Notes: generated from the letters alone by a model not told the origin. A stretch of 64,000 nucleotides of DNA from Falsiroseomonas sp051433165 (GCF_051433165.1 NZ_JBHMFS010000010.1:1-64000), one strand, 5' to 3'; counted from the first letter of the stretch, positions 41,772 through 51,612 are shown. A program made the numbers and translations.

Positions 41772-44700
41772 CGACGATGGACAAGTACGTCGAGAACTAC
41801 CTGTCCCAGCACGCGCTGCTGACGTCTGCCGCGCATGTGGACCTGACCGAACACGACGCTTGCGGCGTCGGGCTTGTCGCGTCGCTCGATGGCCAGGCGC
41901 ATCGCAAGGTGGTGCAGGCCGGCATCGATGCGTTGAAGGCCGTGTGGCATCGCGGCGCGGTGGATGCGGATGGCAAGACCGGCGACGGCGCCGGCATCCA
42001 TCTCGAAATCCCGCAGGATTTCTTCGCGGAAGTGGTGGAACGCGGCGGTGACCGGCTGCGCCCGGGCCGCATCGCGGTGGGTATGGTGTTCCTGCCGAAG
42101 ACCGACCTCGGCGCGCAGGAGCGGTGCCGGCAGATCGTCGAGACGGAAATCCTCGCCGCGGGCTATAACATCTACTCCTGGCGCCAGGTGCCGATCGACG
42201 TGTCCTGCATCGGTGAGAAGGCCAATGCGACGCGGCCCGAGATCGAGCAGATCCTGCTGTGGAACCCCCGCGGCGTCGATGAGGATCTGTACGAGCGGGA
42301 CATGTTCGTGATCCGCCGCAGGATCGAGAAGCAGGCGATCGCGGCACAGATTCCGGAACTGTATCTGTGCTCGCTGTCCTGCCGGTCCATCGTCTACAAG
42401 GGCATGTTCCTGGCGGAGAGCCTGACGGAATTCTACCCGGATTTGCTGGATGCGCGATTCGTCAGCCGCTTCGCGATCTACCACCAGCGCTATTCCACCA
42501 ACACCTTCCCGACCTGGCGCCTGGCCCAGCCCTTCCGCATGCTGGCCCACAACGGCGAGATCAACACCGTCCACGGCAACATCAACTGGATGAAGTCGCA
42601 TGAGACGCGGCTGGCGCATCCGTTGCTCGACGCACACATGGACGACATTAAGCCGATCGTGCAGGCGGGTGGGTCCGACACCGCGACGCTGGACAATGTG
42701 TTCGAGCTGCTGGTGCGCGGCGGCCGTGACGCGCCGATGGCGAAGTCCATGCTGATTCCGGAAAGCCTCGGCAGCAACGCGACCATGCCGGATGCGCACC
42801 GGGAGATGTTCCTGTACTGCAACGCGGTGATGGAGCCCTGGGACGGCCCGGCCGCCATCGCCGCGACGGATGGCAAGTGGGTGATCGGCGGGCTGGATCG
42901 CAACGGGCTGCGGCCCATGCGCTACAGCATCACCACGGACAATATCCTCATCATCGGCTCTGAGACCGGCATGGTGAAGGTGGATGAGAACCGCGTGCTG
43001 GCAAAGGGCCGCGTCGGGCCCGGGCAATGCGTCGGCGTGGACCTCTCCACCGGCCGCTTCTATGGCGATACGGAGCTGAAGGATGCGCTGTCCTCCCGCA
43101 AGCCCTTCGGCGAATGGACCAGCCGCACCACGCGCATCGACGGCATCGTCAAATCCGGCGCTGATGAACAGGCGGAACTGACCGGGGAGGCGTTGCGCCG
43201 CCGCCAGCTCGCCATGGGCTACACGCTGGAGGAGCTGGAGACGATCCTGCATCCGATGGTCGAGGATGCCGCGGAAGCGATCGGCAGCATGGGCGACGAC
43301 ACGCCCATCGCCGTGCTGTCCAGCCAGTATCGCGGCCTGCACCACTACTTCCGGCAGAATTTCAGCCAGGTCACCAATCCGCCGATCGACAGCCTGCGTG
43401 AGACGCGGGTGATGTCGCTGAAGACGCGCCTCGGCAATCTGGGCAACATCCTCGATGAGGACCCGACCCAGTGCGACATGCTGATGCTGGACAGCCCCGT
43501 TCTGTCCAACGCCGAATTCGCCGCGATGCGTGCCTATATGGGCGACACCGCCTGCGTGGTGGATTGCACCTTCGCCGTGGCGGAGGGCGAACAGGGGCTG
43601 CGCCACGCCATCGAGCGTATCCGGCGGGAAGCCGAGGAAGGCGTGCGCAGCGGCTGCGCGCATGTGATCCTGACCGATGAAGGGCAGGGGCCGGAGCGCG
43701 CCGCGATTCCGATGATCCTGGCCGTGGGTGGCGTGCACACGCATCTGGTGAAGAACTCGCTGCGCACCTTCACCAGCCTGAACCTGCGCTGCGCCGAATC
43801 CATCGATGTGCATTACATCGCCGTGCTGATCGGCGCGGGTGCCACCACGGTGAACGCCTATCTGGCGCAGGAGAGCATTGCGGACCGGCACCGCCGCGGG
43901 CTGTTCGGCGAGCTGTCGCTGAAGGATTGCGTCGCGCGTTACAAGAAGGCGGTCGACAAGGGGCTGCTGAAGGTAATGTCCAAGATGGGCATCTCCGTCA
44001 TCAGCAGCTATCGCGGTGGCATGAATTTCGAGGCGATCGGGCTGTCCCGTGCACTGGTCGCGGAATTTTTCCCGGGCATCGCCTCGCGCATTTCCGGCAT
44101 CGGCCTTTCCGGCATCGCGCGCCGCGTGCTGGCGCTGCATGCGAAGGCCTGGGATGCGGATGCGGTGACGCTGCCGGTGGGTGGCCTGTATAAGCTGCGC
44201 AAGCGCGGCGAGAACCACGCCTTCGACGGGTCGCTGATCCACACGCTGCAGAAGGCAGTCGAGACGGACAGCTACCAGACCTTCAAGCGCTACTCGGAAG
44301 GCGTCCGCAAGCTGCCGCCGGTGGCGCTGCGCGACCTGCTGGATTTCCGCGCGGAAGGGCGCGTGGCCGTCTCGCTCGAGGAAGTCGAGAGCATCACCGA
44401 AATCCGCAAGCGCCTGGTGGCGCCTGGCATTTCGCTCGGTGCCCTGAGCCCGGAGGCACATGAGACGCTGTCCATCGCGATGAACCGCATCGGCGCGCGC
44501 AGCGACAGCGGCGAGGGTGGCGAGGACCCGGCGCGCGCGCGGCCGCGCCGCAATGGTGACAATGCCAATTCTGCCATCAAGCAGATTGCTTCGGGCCGCT
44601 TCGGTGTCACCGCCGAATACCTGAACAACTGCAAGGAAATCGAGATCAAGGTCGCCCAGGGCGCCAAGCCCGGCGAGGGCGGGCAGTTGCCCGGCTTCAA

Positions 44701-46300
44701 GGTGACGGAACTGATCGCCAAGCTGCGGCACTCCACGCCGGGCGTGATGCTGATCTCGCCCCCACCGCACCACGACATCTATTCCATCGAGGATCTGGCG
44801 CAGCTCATCTACGACCTGAAGCAGATCAACCCGGAAGCCACCGTCTGCGTGAAGCTGGTGGCACGCTCCGGCATCGGCACCATCGCCGCCGGCGTCGCCA
44901 AGGCGAAGGCGGATGCGATCCTGGTCTCCGGCCATTCCGGTGGCACGGGGGCCTCGCCCGTATCTTCCATCAAGCATGCCGGCCTGCCCTGGGAGATGGG
45001 GCTGACCGAGACGCATCAGGTGCTGATGCTCAACCGCCTGCGCCATCGCGTGAAGCTGCGCACCGATGGCGGCCTGAAGACCGGCCGCGACGTGGTGATC
45101 GCCGCCATGCTGGGTGCCGAGGAATTCGGCATCGGCACCGCGTCGCTCGTCGCCATGGGCTGCATCATGGTGCGCCAGTGCCATTCCAACACCTGCCCCG
45201 TCGGCGTCTGCACCCAGGACGACGCGCTGCGCCAGAAATTTGCCGGCACGCCGGAGAAGGTCATCAACCTGTTCAGCTTCGTGGCGGAGGAAGTGCGGGA
45301 AATTCTCGCCGGCCTCGGCTTCCGCCGGCTGACGGAGGTGATCGGCCGCACCGACCTGCTGCGCCAGGTCAGCCGCGGTGCGGAAGACCTCGACGACCTC
45401 GACCTGAATCCGCTGCTCGTGAAGGCGGATTCGGGCAGCCATGCCGCCTATTGCACGCTGGAAGGCCGCAACGAGGTGCCGGAGACTCTGGATGCGGACA
45501 TGATCCGCGATGCGGCTGCGCTGTTCGAACGCGGCGAGAAAATGCAGCTCGCCTACAACATCCGCAACACGCACCGCGCCATCGGCACCAAGATCAGCAG
45601 CAAGATCGTCCGCCGTTTCGGCATGGAGGGGCTGCAGCGCGGCCATCTCTCGGTGCGCCTGCGCGGCTCCGCCGGACAGTCGCTCGGCGCCTTCGCGGTG
45701 CGGGGCCTCAAGCTGGAAGTCTTTGGCGATGCCAATGACTATGTCGGCAAGGGCCTGTCCGGCGGCACCATCGTGGTGCGGCCGGCGCCGTCCTCCACAT
45801 TGGTGTGGAAGGACAACACCATCATCGGCAACACCTGCCTGTATGGTGCGACCAGCGGCGCGCTGTTCGCGGCGGGGCAGGCGGGGGAACGCTTCGCGGT
45901 GCGCAATTCCGGCGCGCTGGCGGTGGTGGAAGGCGTCGGCGCCAATGGCTGCGAGTACATGACGGGCGGCACCGTCGTGATCCTCGGCGCGGTCGGCGAC
46001 AATTTCGGCGCGGGCTTCACCGGCGGCATGGCCTTCGTCTACGACGCCGAGGCCAGCTTCGAGCACCGGGTCAATCCGGAATCGCTGCGCTGGTGCCGCA
46101 TCGGGGCCTCCGCCCATTGGGATGAGGTATTGCGCGAACACATCGCGCGCCATGTCGAGGAAACCAACAGCCCCTTCGCCGCCCGCCTGCTGAACGATTG
46201 GGCGGCGGAGCGGCTGAACTTTTGGCATGTCGTGCCGAAGGATTATGCCCGCTACCTGCCGCAGCCGATGGAAGACGCGCTGGCTGTCGCCGCGGAGTGA
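41768..46300 (+). CDS. gltB: glutamate synthase large subunit
   Basis: Large (alpha) subunit, 1510 aa, makes glutamate from 2-oxoglutarate and glutamine. The Ntn-amidotransferase begins after a propeptide of about 30 residues at the catalytic Cys of HDACGVGLVASL; then come the central domain, the FMN synthase domain (SGRFGVTAEYLNNC, VSGHSGGTGASPVSSIKHAGLPWE), the 3Fe-4S cysteines in CIMVRQCHSNTCPVGVC, and the C-terminal beta-helix domain (GGTIVVRPAPSSTLVWKDNTIIGN). Start is the GTG at 41768 overlapping gltD or the ATG at 41777. The stop overlaps the next gene (GTGA). Confidence 0.97.
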   Translation: MTTMDKYVENYLSQHALLTSAAHVDLTEHDACGVGLVASLDGQAHRKVVQAGIDALKAVWHRGAVDADGKTGDGAGIHLEIPQDFFAEVVERGGDRLRPGRIAVGMVFLPKTDLGAQERCRQIVETEILAAGYNIYSWRQVPIDVSCIGEKANATRPEIEQILLWNPRGVDEDLYERDMFVIRRRIEKQAIAAQIPELYLCSLSCRSIVYKGMFLAESLTEFYPDLLDARFVSRFAIYHQRYSTNTFPTWRLAQPFRMLAHNGEINTVHGNINWMKSHETRLAHPLLDAHMDDIKPIVQAGGSDTATLDNVFELLVRGGRDAPMAKSMLIPESLGSNATMPDAHREMFLYCNAVMEPWDGPAAIAATDGKWVIGGLDRNGLRPMRYSITTDNILIIGSETGMVKVDENRVLAKGRVGPGQCVGVDLSTGRFYGDTELKDALSSRKPFGEWTSRTTRIDGIVKSGADEQAELTGEALRRRQLAMGYTLEELETILHPMVEDAAEAIGSMGDDTPIAVLSSQYRGLHHYFRQNFSQVTNPPIDSLRETRVMSLKTRLGNLGNILDEDPTQCDMLMLDSPVLSNAEFAAMRAYMGDTACVVDCTFAVAEGEQGLRHAIERIRREAEEGVRSGCAHVILTDEGQGPERAAIPMILAVGGVHTHLVKNSLRTFTSLNLRCAESIDVHYIAVLIGAGATTVNAYLAQESIADRHRRGLFGELSLKDCVARYKKAVDKGLLKVMSKMGISVISSYRGGMNFEAIGLSRALVAEFFPGIASRISGIGLSGIARRVLALHAKAWDADAVTLPVGGLYKLRKRGENHAFDGSLIHTLQKAVETDSYQTFKRYSEGVRKLPPVALRDLLDFRAEGRVAVSLEEVESITEIRKRLVAPGISLGALSPEAHETLSIAMNRIGARSDSGEGGEDPARARPRRNGDNANSAIKQIASGRFGVTAEYLNNCKEIEIKVAQGAKPGEGGQLPGFKVTELIAKLRHSTPGVMLISPPPHHDIYSIEDLAQLIYDLKQINPEATVCVKLVARSGIGTIAAGVAKAKADAILVSGHSGGTGASPVSSIKHAGLPWEMGLTETHQVLMLNRLRHRVKLRTDGGLKTGRDVVIAAMLGAEEFGIGTASLVAMGCIMVRQCHSNTCPVGVCTQDDALRQKFAGTPEKVINLFSFVAEEVREILAGLGFRRLTEVIGRTDLLRQVSRGAEDLDDLDLNPLLVKADSGSHAAYCTLEGRNEVPETLDADMIRDAAALFERGEKMQLAYNIRNTHRAIGTKISSKIVRRFGMEGLQRGHLSVRLRGSAGQSLGAFAVRGLKLEVFGDANDYVGKGLSGGTIVVRPAPSSTLVWKDNTIIGNTCLYGATSGALFAAGQAGERFAVRNSGALAVVEGVGANGCEYMTGGTVVILGAVGDNFGAGFTGGMAFVYDAEASFEHRVNPESLRWCRIGASAHWDEVLREHIARHVEETNSPFAARLLNDWAAERLNFWHVVPKDYARYLPQPMEDALAVAAE

Positions 46301-47409
46301 TCATCCCGGCAACGCGCCGCGCGTTGCTGGCCTTGGCCATCCCCGGTTGCGCCGTGGCGCAGACGGGGCTGGTCACGCCGCCGGCGGCACCGGGTGGCGG
46401 GCTGCACGCCCGCGCCGCCGCCAAGGGCCTCGCCTTCGGCGCCGCGGTCAGCACCCGCCAATTGATGGAGCCGGACCTCGCCGCTGCCTTCCGCGCCGAT
46501 TGTGGGCTGGTGGTCGCCGAGTATGAGATGAAATGGGCGGAGTTGGAGCCACAGGCCGGCAACCGCCGCACCCGTCGCGCCGACCAGCTTTTCGATTTCG
46601 CCAGCCGCAACGGCATGGCCGTGCGCGGTCACACCCTGCTGTGGCACGAAAGCGAGCCGCGCTGGCTGGCGGATCTTTCGGCCCGCGGCACGGCGGCCGC
46701 CATGGCGCAGCATGTCGATGCCACCGTTCTGCGCTGGCAGGGCCGCGTCACCACCTGGGATGTGGTGAACGAGGCGGTGGCACCGGAGGATGGTCGCCCG
46801 GACTTCCTGCGGCGCACATGGCTGCTGAACCGGCTGGGGCCCGACTATCTGCCGCAGGCCTTCCACATGGCCCGCGCCGCCGACCCCACCGCGCGGCTCG
46901 CCTATAATGATTTCGGCTGTGAGCACGCCACCGCCTGGTCCCGCCGCCGCCGGCTTGGCGTGCTCGGCCTGTTGCGGGGGCTGCGCCAGGTGGGCGCGCC
47001 GGTGCAGGTGCTGGGCGTGCAGGCGCATCTGCAGGCGGGGCAGCCCTTCGAGGCCTCCGAATGGCGCGCCTTCCTGGCGGATGTCGCCGCACTCGGCCTG
47101 ACCATCGAGGTGACGGAGCTGGATGTGAACTGCAGCGCCCTGCCGGCCGCCGCCGGGCCGCGCGATGCCGCCGCGGCCGATCTGGTGCGGCGTTTCCTGG
47201 ATGCGACACTGGCGGAACCGGCGGTGCGCGCCGTGGTCACCTGGGGGCTGACGGACCGCCATTCCTGGATCCATGAGGGCCGCCTGCCCGAACATCGCCG
47301 CCGCGACAACGCGCGGGCGCGGCCGCTGCCCTATGACGAGGCGATGCGCCGCAAGCCGATCTGGGCCGCCATCGCCGCGTCGCTGGATGCGGCGCCGCGA
47401 CGGACGTAG
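46297..47409 (+). CDS. GH10 family endo-1,4-beta-xylanase-like enzyme
   Basis: A 370-residue exported glycoside hydrolase of family 10. A twin-arginine-like or Sec leader (TRRALLALAIPGCAVAQ) is followed by the catalytic barrel with KWAELEP, GHTLLWHESEPRWL, the acid/base Glu in TWDVVNEAV and the nucleophile Glu in IEVTELDVN, then WGLTDRHSWI. All landmark residues are present, so it should be active on xylan or related beta-glycans. Translation probably starts at the GTG at 46297 overlapping the gltB stop, an unexpected coupling with glutamate synthase. Confidence 0.88.
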   Translation: MIIPATRRALLALAIPGCAVAQTGLVTPPAAPGGGLHARAAAKGLAFGAAVSTRQLMEPDLAAAFRADCGLVVAEYEMKWAELEPQAGNRRTRRADQLFDFASRNGMAVRGHTLLWHESEPRWLADLSARGTAAAMAQHVDATVLRWQGRVTTWDVVNEAVAPEDGRPDFLRRTWLLNRLGPDYLPQAFHMARAADPTARLAYNDFGCEHATAWSRRRRLGVLGLLRGLRQVGAPVQVLGVQAHLQAGQPFEASEWRAFLADVAALGLTIEVTELDVNCSALPAAAGPRDAAAADLVRRFLDATLAEPAVRAVVTWGLTDRHSWIHEGRLPEHRRRDNARARPLPYDEAMRRKPIWAAIAASLDAAPRRT

Positions 47410-47488
47410 CGGCTTATCAACCTGAGGCTGCGGGTTGGCCCCGGGGGCGCCACGTGCAATATTCCCACCGTCTCAAATATCGGCACGC

Positions 47489-48157
47489 ATGCGGACCCTT
47501 TTTCACCTTCCACTCTCCCCCTTTGCCCGCAAGGTCCGCCTCGCCTTGGCCGAGAAGCGCCTTCCCTTCGATCTTCGGATCGAACGGGTGTGGGAGCGGC
47601 GCGAGGAATTCCTGGCGGTAAACCCCGCCGGCACGGTGCCGCTGCTCCAGGAATCGAACGGCCTGTCGATCGCGGATTCGTACGCGATCTGTGAGTATCT
47701 GGACGAGGCCTATCCCGACATGCCGCTGCTTGGCCGCACGCTGGGGGAACGGGCGGAGATGCGTCGGCTGGTCGCCTGGTTCGACCAGAAATTCTACGCC
47801 GAGGTCACCCGCAACCTGGTGTTCGAGAAGCAGATGAAGCGGCTGCTCGGCCGTGGCAATCCGGACGCCACGGCAATCCGTGCCGGCTACGCCAATCTGA
47901 AGCCGCATCTCGAATATATCGGCTGGCTGGCGGAAACCCGCGCCTGGCTCGGCGGGCCGCAGATCGGGCTGGCGGATCTGGCGGCGGCGGCGCAGCTTTC
48001 GACGCTGGATTATATCGGCGACGTGGATTGGTCGATCTGCGATGCGGCGAAGGATTGGTACGCGCGGGTGAAGTCCCGCCCCAGCTTCCGGCCGCTGCTG
48101 GGCGACCGCGTCACCGGCGTGGTGCCGCCGCCGCATTACGACGATCTGGATTTCTGA
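47489..48157 (+). CDS. fzlA: FzlA-like FtsZ-binding GST-fold protein
   Basis: A 222-residue glutathione-S-transferase-fold protein. The N-terminal thioredoxin-like part (MRTLFHLPLSPFARKVRLALAEKRLPF), RRLVAWFDQKFYAEVTRNLVFEKQMKRLLG, LEYIGWLAETRAWLGG and the ending RPLLGDRVTGVVPPPHYDDLDF match FzlA, which in Caulobacter binds FtsZ and licenses cell constriction; most FzlA do not need glutathione. ATG at 47489 is used, with 79 bases from the xylanase gene. Assignment is from remembered sequence features; a generic GST is the alternative. Confidence 0.75.
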   Translation: MRTLFHLPLSPFARKVRLALAEKRLPFDLRIERVWERREEFLAVNPAGTVPLLQESNGLSIADSYAICEYLDEAYPDMPLLGRTLGERAEMRRLVAWFDQKFYAEVTRNLVFEKQMKRLLGRGNPDATAIRAGYANLKPHLEYIGWLAETRAWLGGPQIGLADLAAAAQLSTLDYIGDVDWSICDAAKDWYARVKSRPSFRPLLGDRVTGVVPPPHYDDLDF

Positions 48158-48163
48158 GGCCGC

Positions 48164-48940
48164 TCACGCGCCCTCGGCCGGATCGTACATCACCCCCGCC
48201 GCCGCGAAGCCGCCATCCACGTTCAGGATGTGCCCGGCCAGGTAGCCGCCATCCGGCCCGCAGAGGAAGGCCACCGCGCCGGCGATATCCTCTGGCGTCG
48301 CGTAGCGCTTGACCGCCATGCGGTCGAGGAAGGCGGCGCGCTGGCGCGGGCCATGCGCGGTCCGCGCGATCTGCGTCGGCCCGGGCGCCACGCCGTTCAC
48401 CAGGATGCCGAGCGGCGCCAGCTCCACTGCCAGCACCTTGGTTAACGTCTCGATCCCGCCCTTGCTGGCCCCATAGGCGGCGCGCCCGGTGCCGCCGAAC
48501 TGTCCGGAGACGGAGGAGATGGTGACGATCCGCCCGCCGCCATCTGGCCCGCGCGCCATCGCCCGCCCGGCGGCCTGGGCGGAGACGAAGCAGCCGAACA
48601 GATTGGTTCGCACCACCTTCTCGAAGGCCGCCAGTTCCAGCTCCAGCACCGGCACGCGGTCGGTGATGCCGGCGTTGCAGACGGCAATCCGCAGGCGTCC
48701 GAAGTGCGCCTCGGCCGCCGCGACGGCGGAAGCCGCATCCGCGGGATCCGCCGCATCCATCCGACGCGCCAGCGCCTGGCCGCCGGCCGCAACGATCTCC
48801 GCCGCAACCTGTTCCGCCGCAGGCAGGTTGATATCCGCCACCAGCACCGCCGCCCCATCCCGCGCCAGCCTGCGCGCGATGCCGGCGCCGATGCCGGACC
48901 CGCTGCCGGTGACCAGCGCGACCTGTCCCGCCAGCATCAT
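48164..48940 (-). CDS. short-chain dehydrogenase/reductase (FabG-like)
   Basis: A 258-residue classical SDR: cofactor motif VTGSGSGIGAGIARRL, CNAGIT, the catalytic Ser in ISSVSGQ and YGASKGG, and the C-terminal GHILNVDGGFAA. It resembles 3-oxoacyl-ACP reductases or sugar/alcohol dehydrogenases; substrate unknown. Its ATG overlaps the stop of the cyclase-family gene (ATGATG), and the solute-binding gene lies 12 bases further upstream, so three genes form one operon, probably for uptake and conversion of a carboxylic acid. Confidence 0.87.
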   Translation of the reverse strand: MMLAGQVALVTGSGSGIGAGIARRLARDGAAVLVADINLPAAEQVAAEIVAAGGQALARRMDAADPADAASAVAAAEAHFGRLRIAVCNAGITDRVPVLELELAAFEKVVRTNLFGCFVSAQAAGRAMARGPDGGGRIVTISSVSGQFGGTGRAAYGASKGGIETLTKVLAVELAPLGILVNGVAPGPTQIARTAHGPRQRAAFLDRMAVKRYATPEDIAGAVAFLCGPDGGYLAGHILNVDGGFAAAGVMYDPAEGA

Positions 48941-49611
48941 GCCGCATCCTCGATGGCGATGACGCGGGCCGGGGCGCCATCCGAATCCGGCACCTTCACC
49001 GGCAGGCCGATCACCTGGTTCCGCTTCTGCGTCAGGGCGCCCATGTTGCAGAGGTATTCGAACATGATCACGCCGCGCGCCAGCAGGTGGTAGTGAGTGA
49101 CATGCTCCGGCAGCGGCGGCCGCTTTTCCCCGGTCAGGAAAAAGCGGATGCAGTGGTCCTGCGGGAAGTCGAAGCCCACCGCCTTGATGCCGCGCTGGCG
49201 CAGCCAAACCGAACCCTCGGCCGTCATCCACGGGGCGTTGAGCCAGAATTCGGGCGTGTCGATGCTGGCACGCTCATCCCATCGCGTGCGGATCAGCGCG
49301 AAGTCGCCCGCCTGCAGATGGGAGCCCGCAGCTTCCAGGCGCGCTGCCTCGATCGGCGTGTTGGCCGGCACGTCGGAGACATCGAGCACCGCGCCCGGCC
49401 CCACCGTCATCTCAAGCGTAATGCCGTCCGTGGTGAAGCCTGCCGGGTCCACATGGCGCGGGCTGTCCATGTGGGTGAAGGCGTGCAGGTTCCACCCAGC
49501 CCAGGTTGCCTGGCCGGCGCCGGTGTCGTGGCATTTGGCCAGGCGGCGCTCGACCTCCCAGCGGAAATGGCCGGTCTTCACCGGGGTGGACAGGTCGATC
49601 AGGCGCTGCAT
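48937..49611 (-). CDS. cyclase-family metal-dependent hydrolase
   Basis: A 224-residue protein of the cyclase / kynurenine-formamidase superfamily. The metal motif HxGTHxDxPxH is seen as HAFTHMDSPRH, with GFDFPQDH later and MFEYLCNM near the end; DLSTPVKTGHF starts the fold. Members hydrolyse amides, lactones or isatin-type rings; the third position being Phe instead of Gly is a small deviation. Middle gene of a three-gene operon. Confidence 0.83.
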   Translation of the reverse strand: MQRLIDLSTPVKTGHFRWEVERRLAKCHDTGAGQATWAGWNLHAFTHMDSPRHVDPAGFTTDGITLEMTVGPGAVLDVSDVPANTPIEAARLEAAGSHLQAGDFALIRTRWDERASIDTPEFWLNAPWMTAEGSVWLRQRGIKAVGFDFPQDHCIRFFLTGEKRPPLPEHVTHYHLLARGVIMFEYLCNMGALTQKRNQVIGLPVKVPDSDGAPARVIAIEDAA

Positions 49612-49623
49612 CGCGTCAGTCCT

Positions 49624-50607
49624 TCAGGCATCGCGCCAGGGCTGATGCTGCCACAGTTCGCGCAGCGCCTCCGCCTCGCGGAAGACGATGGCGCGGGTTT
49701 CTTCCGCGCTGCGGTACTGCAGCGGGATGAAAAGGCGCTCTGCCTCGGCGATCCAGGCCGGGTCGCGCATCGTCTCGGCGATCGTCTGCTCCAGCCGCCG
49801 GCGAATCGGCTCCGGCGTCGCAGCCGGCACCACCAGGCTGCGGACCACGCCGGTATCCAGCGGAAAGCCGGCCTCGCGGAAGGTTGGCACGTTCGGCGTC
49901 ATGCTGAAGCGCTGCGGCCCGGCGGCGGCCAGCGGTCGGATCTGGCCCTGCCGGATCAGCGCCACGCTCTCCCCCATGTTCATCGAAGCAACCTGGATAT
50001 GGCCGCCGAGAAGCGCCGACACCGTCGGCGCCTGCCCGGCATAGGGGATGTGGTTCAGTTGGATATTGGCGGCGCGCGCCAGGCCGATCATCAGCAGGTG
50101 GTCGTCGGACCCGATGCCGGCGGTGCCGACGGCGACGGCGCCGGGATTGGCCTTGGCATGTGCCACCAGATCCGCAACCGTGCGCCAGGAGCTGTCGGCC
50201 GCAACATGGAACCCGCCCGGATCTTCCACGATGGTGCCGAGATAGGCGAAATCCTCCAGCCGGTAGCGCGGCTGGCGCTCGATGGTGATGGTCTGCAGGC
50301 TGGGCGTGATGATGGTGCCCAGCGTCAGCCCATCTGGCGCGGCGCTGGCCATGGCGGTGTAGCCGATCTCCCCGCCGGCGCCGCCGCGATTGACGATGAC
50401 GAAGCGCGAGCCGGGCAGGTGGCGCTGAAAATGCACGGTCATGGCGCGCAGGTTGATGTCCGTGCCGCCGCCGGGCGGGAAGGGCACGATGATCTGGATG
50501 GGCCGGTCGCCCGGCCAATCCTGGGCCCGGGCAATTCCGGGCGCGGCCAGCGCGCCCCCCGCCAGCGAAGCCCCGAGGCCAAGCACCTGGCGTCGCGATG
50601 CGTTCAT
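49624..50607 (-). CDS. tripartite tricarboxylate transporter substrate-binding protein (Bug family)
   Basis: A 327-residue periplasmic binding protein. The N-terminus has a twin-arginine-type signal (NASRRQVLGLGASLAGGALAAPGIARAQ); the mature part starts WPGDRPIQIIVPFPPGGGTDINLRAM, the standard Bug opening, and has GSDDHLLMIGLARAANIQLNHIPYAG. These proteins capture carboxylates for TctAB-type permeases, but no tctA or tctB gene lies in the window. It heads the operon with the cyclase and SDR genes. ATG ending at 50607 preferred over the adjacent GTG. Confidence 0.9.
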   Translation of the reverse strand: MNASRRQVLGLGASLAGGALAAPGIARAQDWPGDRPIQIIVPFPPGGGTDINLRAMTVHFQRHLPGSRFVIVNRGGAGGEIGYTAMASAAPDGLTLGTIITPSLQTITIERQPRYRLEDFAYLGTIVEDPGGFHVAADSSWRTVADLVAHAKANPGAVAVGTAGIGSDDHLLMIGLARAANIQLNHIPYAGQAPTVSALLGGHIQVASMNMGESVALIRQGQIRPLAAAGPQRFSMTPNVPTFREAGFPLDTGVVRSLVVPAATPEPIRRRLEQTIAETMRDPAWIAEAERLFIPLQYRSAEETRAIVFREAEALRELWQHQPWRDA

Positions 50608-50714
50608 CACGGCTTTCCTTCCCCAACTGACCCCGGTTGGTTAAAAACTCCCGGGTTGTGGGAAAAGCCTAGGCAGTTGGTGGGGTGGCGGCAACCCGTG
50701 CGGCGCGGCCTGGC

Positions 50715-51548
50715 TCAGCGGCGGGCCGGCCCGGCCTCGTTCAGCGCCAGGTTCTGCGCCGCGAGGTCGGCGGTTGGCGAGTTGGGGGATAGGGTAATGG
50801 CACGTTGCCAATCCTCCCGCGCGCCCACGGTATCGCCGCGCAACTGGCGGATGATGCCACGTTCCAGCAGCGCCTCGGCGCTGGCTGGGTCGGATTGCAG
50901 CGCGCGTTCGATATCGCGGGCGGACAGGTCCACCCGGTCCATGTGCCGATTTGCGGCCGCGCGAAAAACCAGGGCCTCCGCCCGGTTCGGGTCCAGCGCC
51001 AGGGCGCGGTCCAGATCCTCGATCGCCTCATTGTAGCGGGACAGGCTGCCGAGCGTCACCGCGCGGTCCACCAGCAGGTCCACATCCTCCGGCGACAGGG
51101 TCAGCGCCAGGGTAGCGGCGCCATAGGCGCGGTTGGCTTCACCCGCCATCAGCCAGGCCTGCGTCGCCTGGGCATAGACCGCGGCGCGCGCCAGACTGCT
51201 GGCGGCGGATTGCGTGGCCAGCGTCTCCAGCCGCTGCGCCGCGAGCGCGGGTTCGCCGAGCGACAGCAGTGCCAGCGCCTGGCACTGCCGCGCACCCTCT
51301 CCGCCGCCTGCGCGGCCCCAGGCCTCGGCGAAGGCGCGGGCGGCTTCAGGGTCGTTGCGGAGCAGCCCCAGGCAGCGCTCGAATTCCGGGCCATCGGCCA
51401 GGCGAGGCGGCTGCGGCGGGGTTGGCATGTGGTCTTCGGCGGTCTGCGCCGGGGTGGGGGTGAGCGCCACCCAGCCGATCGCACCCAGCGCCGTCAGCGC
51501 GGCGGCGGCGAAGGCGCCCAGGAGAACGGTGCGGGTCTGGCGTTGCAT
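50715..51548 (-). CDS. membrane-anchored TPR protein
   Basis: A 277-residue protein with an N-terminal transmembrane or signal-anchor helix (TVLLGAFAAAALTALGAIGWVAL), a proline-rich spacer and about five tetratricopeptide units (for instance AYGAATLALTLSPEDVDLLVDRAVTLGSLSRYNEAIEDLDRALALDP). It probably scaffolds an envelope complex. No partner is suggested by neighbours. The ATG ending at 51548 is chosen to keep the helix at the N-terminus. Confidence 0.78.
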   Translation of the reverse strand: MQRQTRTVLLGAFAAAALTALGAIGWVALTPTPAQTAEDHMPTPPQPPRLADGPEFERCLGLLRNDPEAARAFAEAWGRAGGGEGARQCQALALLSLGEPALAAQRLETLATQSAASSLARAAVYAQATQAWLMAGEANRAYGAATLALTLSPEDVDLLVDRAVTLGSLSRYNEAIEDLDRALALDPNRAEALVFRAAANRHMDRVDLSARDIERALQSDPASAEALLERGIIRQLRGDTVGAREDWQRAITLSPNSPTADLAAQNLALNEAGPARR

Positions 51549-51612
51549 GACGCGCGATCCTACCCATGGGTGCGACAAGGCGCCAGTTGTGCGACAGGGG
51601 AGCGAGTTGACA

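Noticed and set aside
41726..46228. A 1500-codon open frame on the minus strand
   Set aside because: It lies exactly opposite gltB, whose protein is fully conserved. Long stop-free antisense frames are expected in GC-rich genes because stops are rare in that phase; its predicted protein is low-complexity His/Arg/Gln/Ala with no domain.
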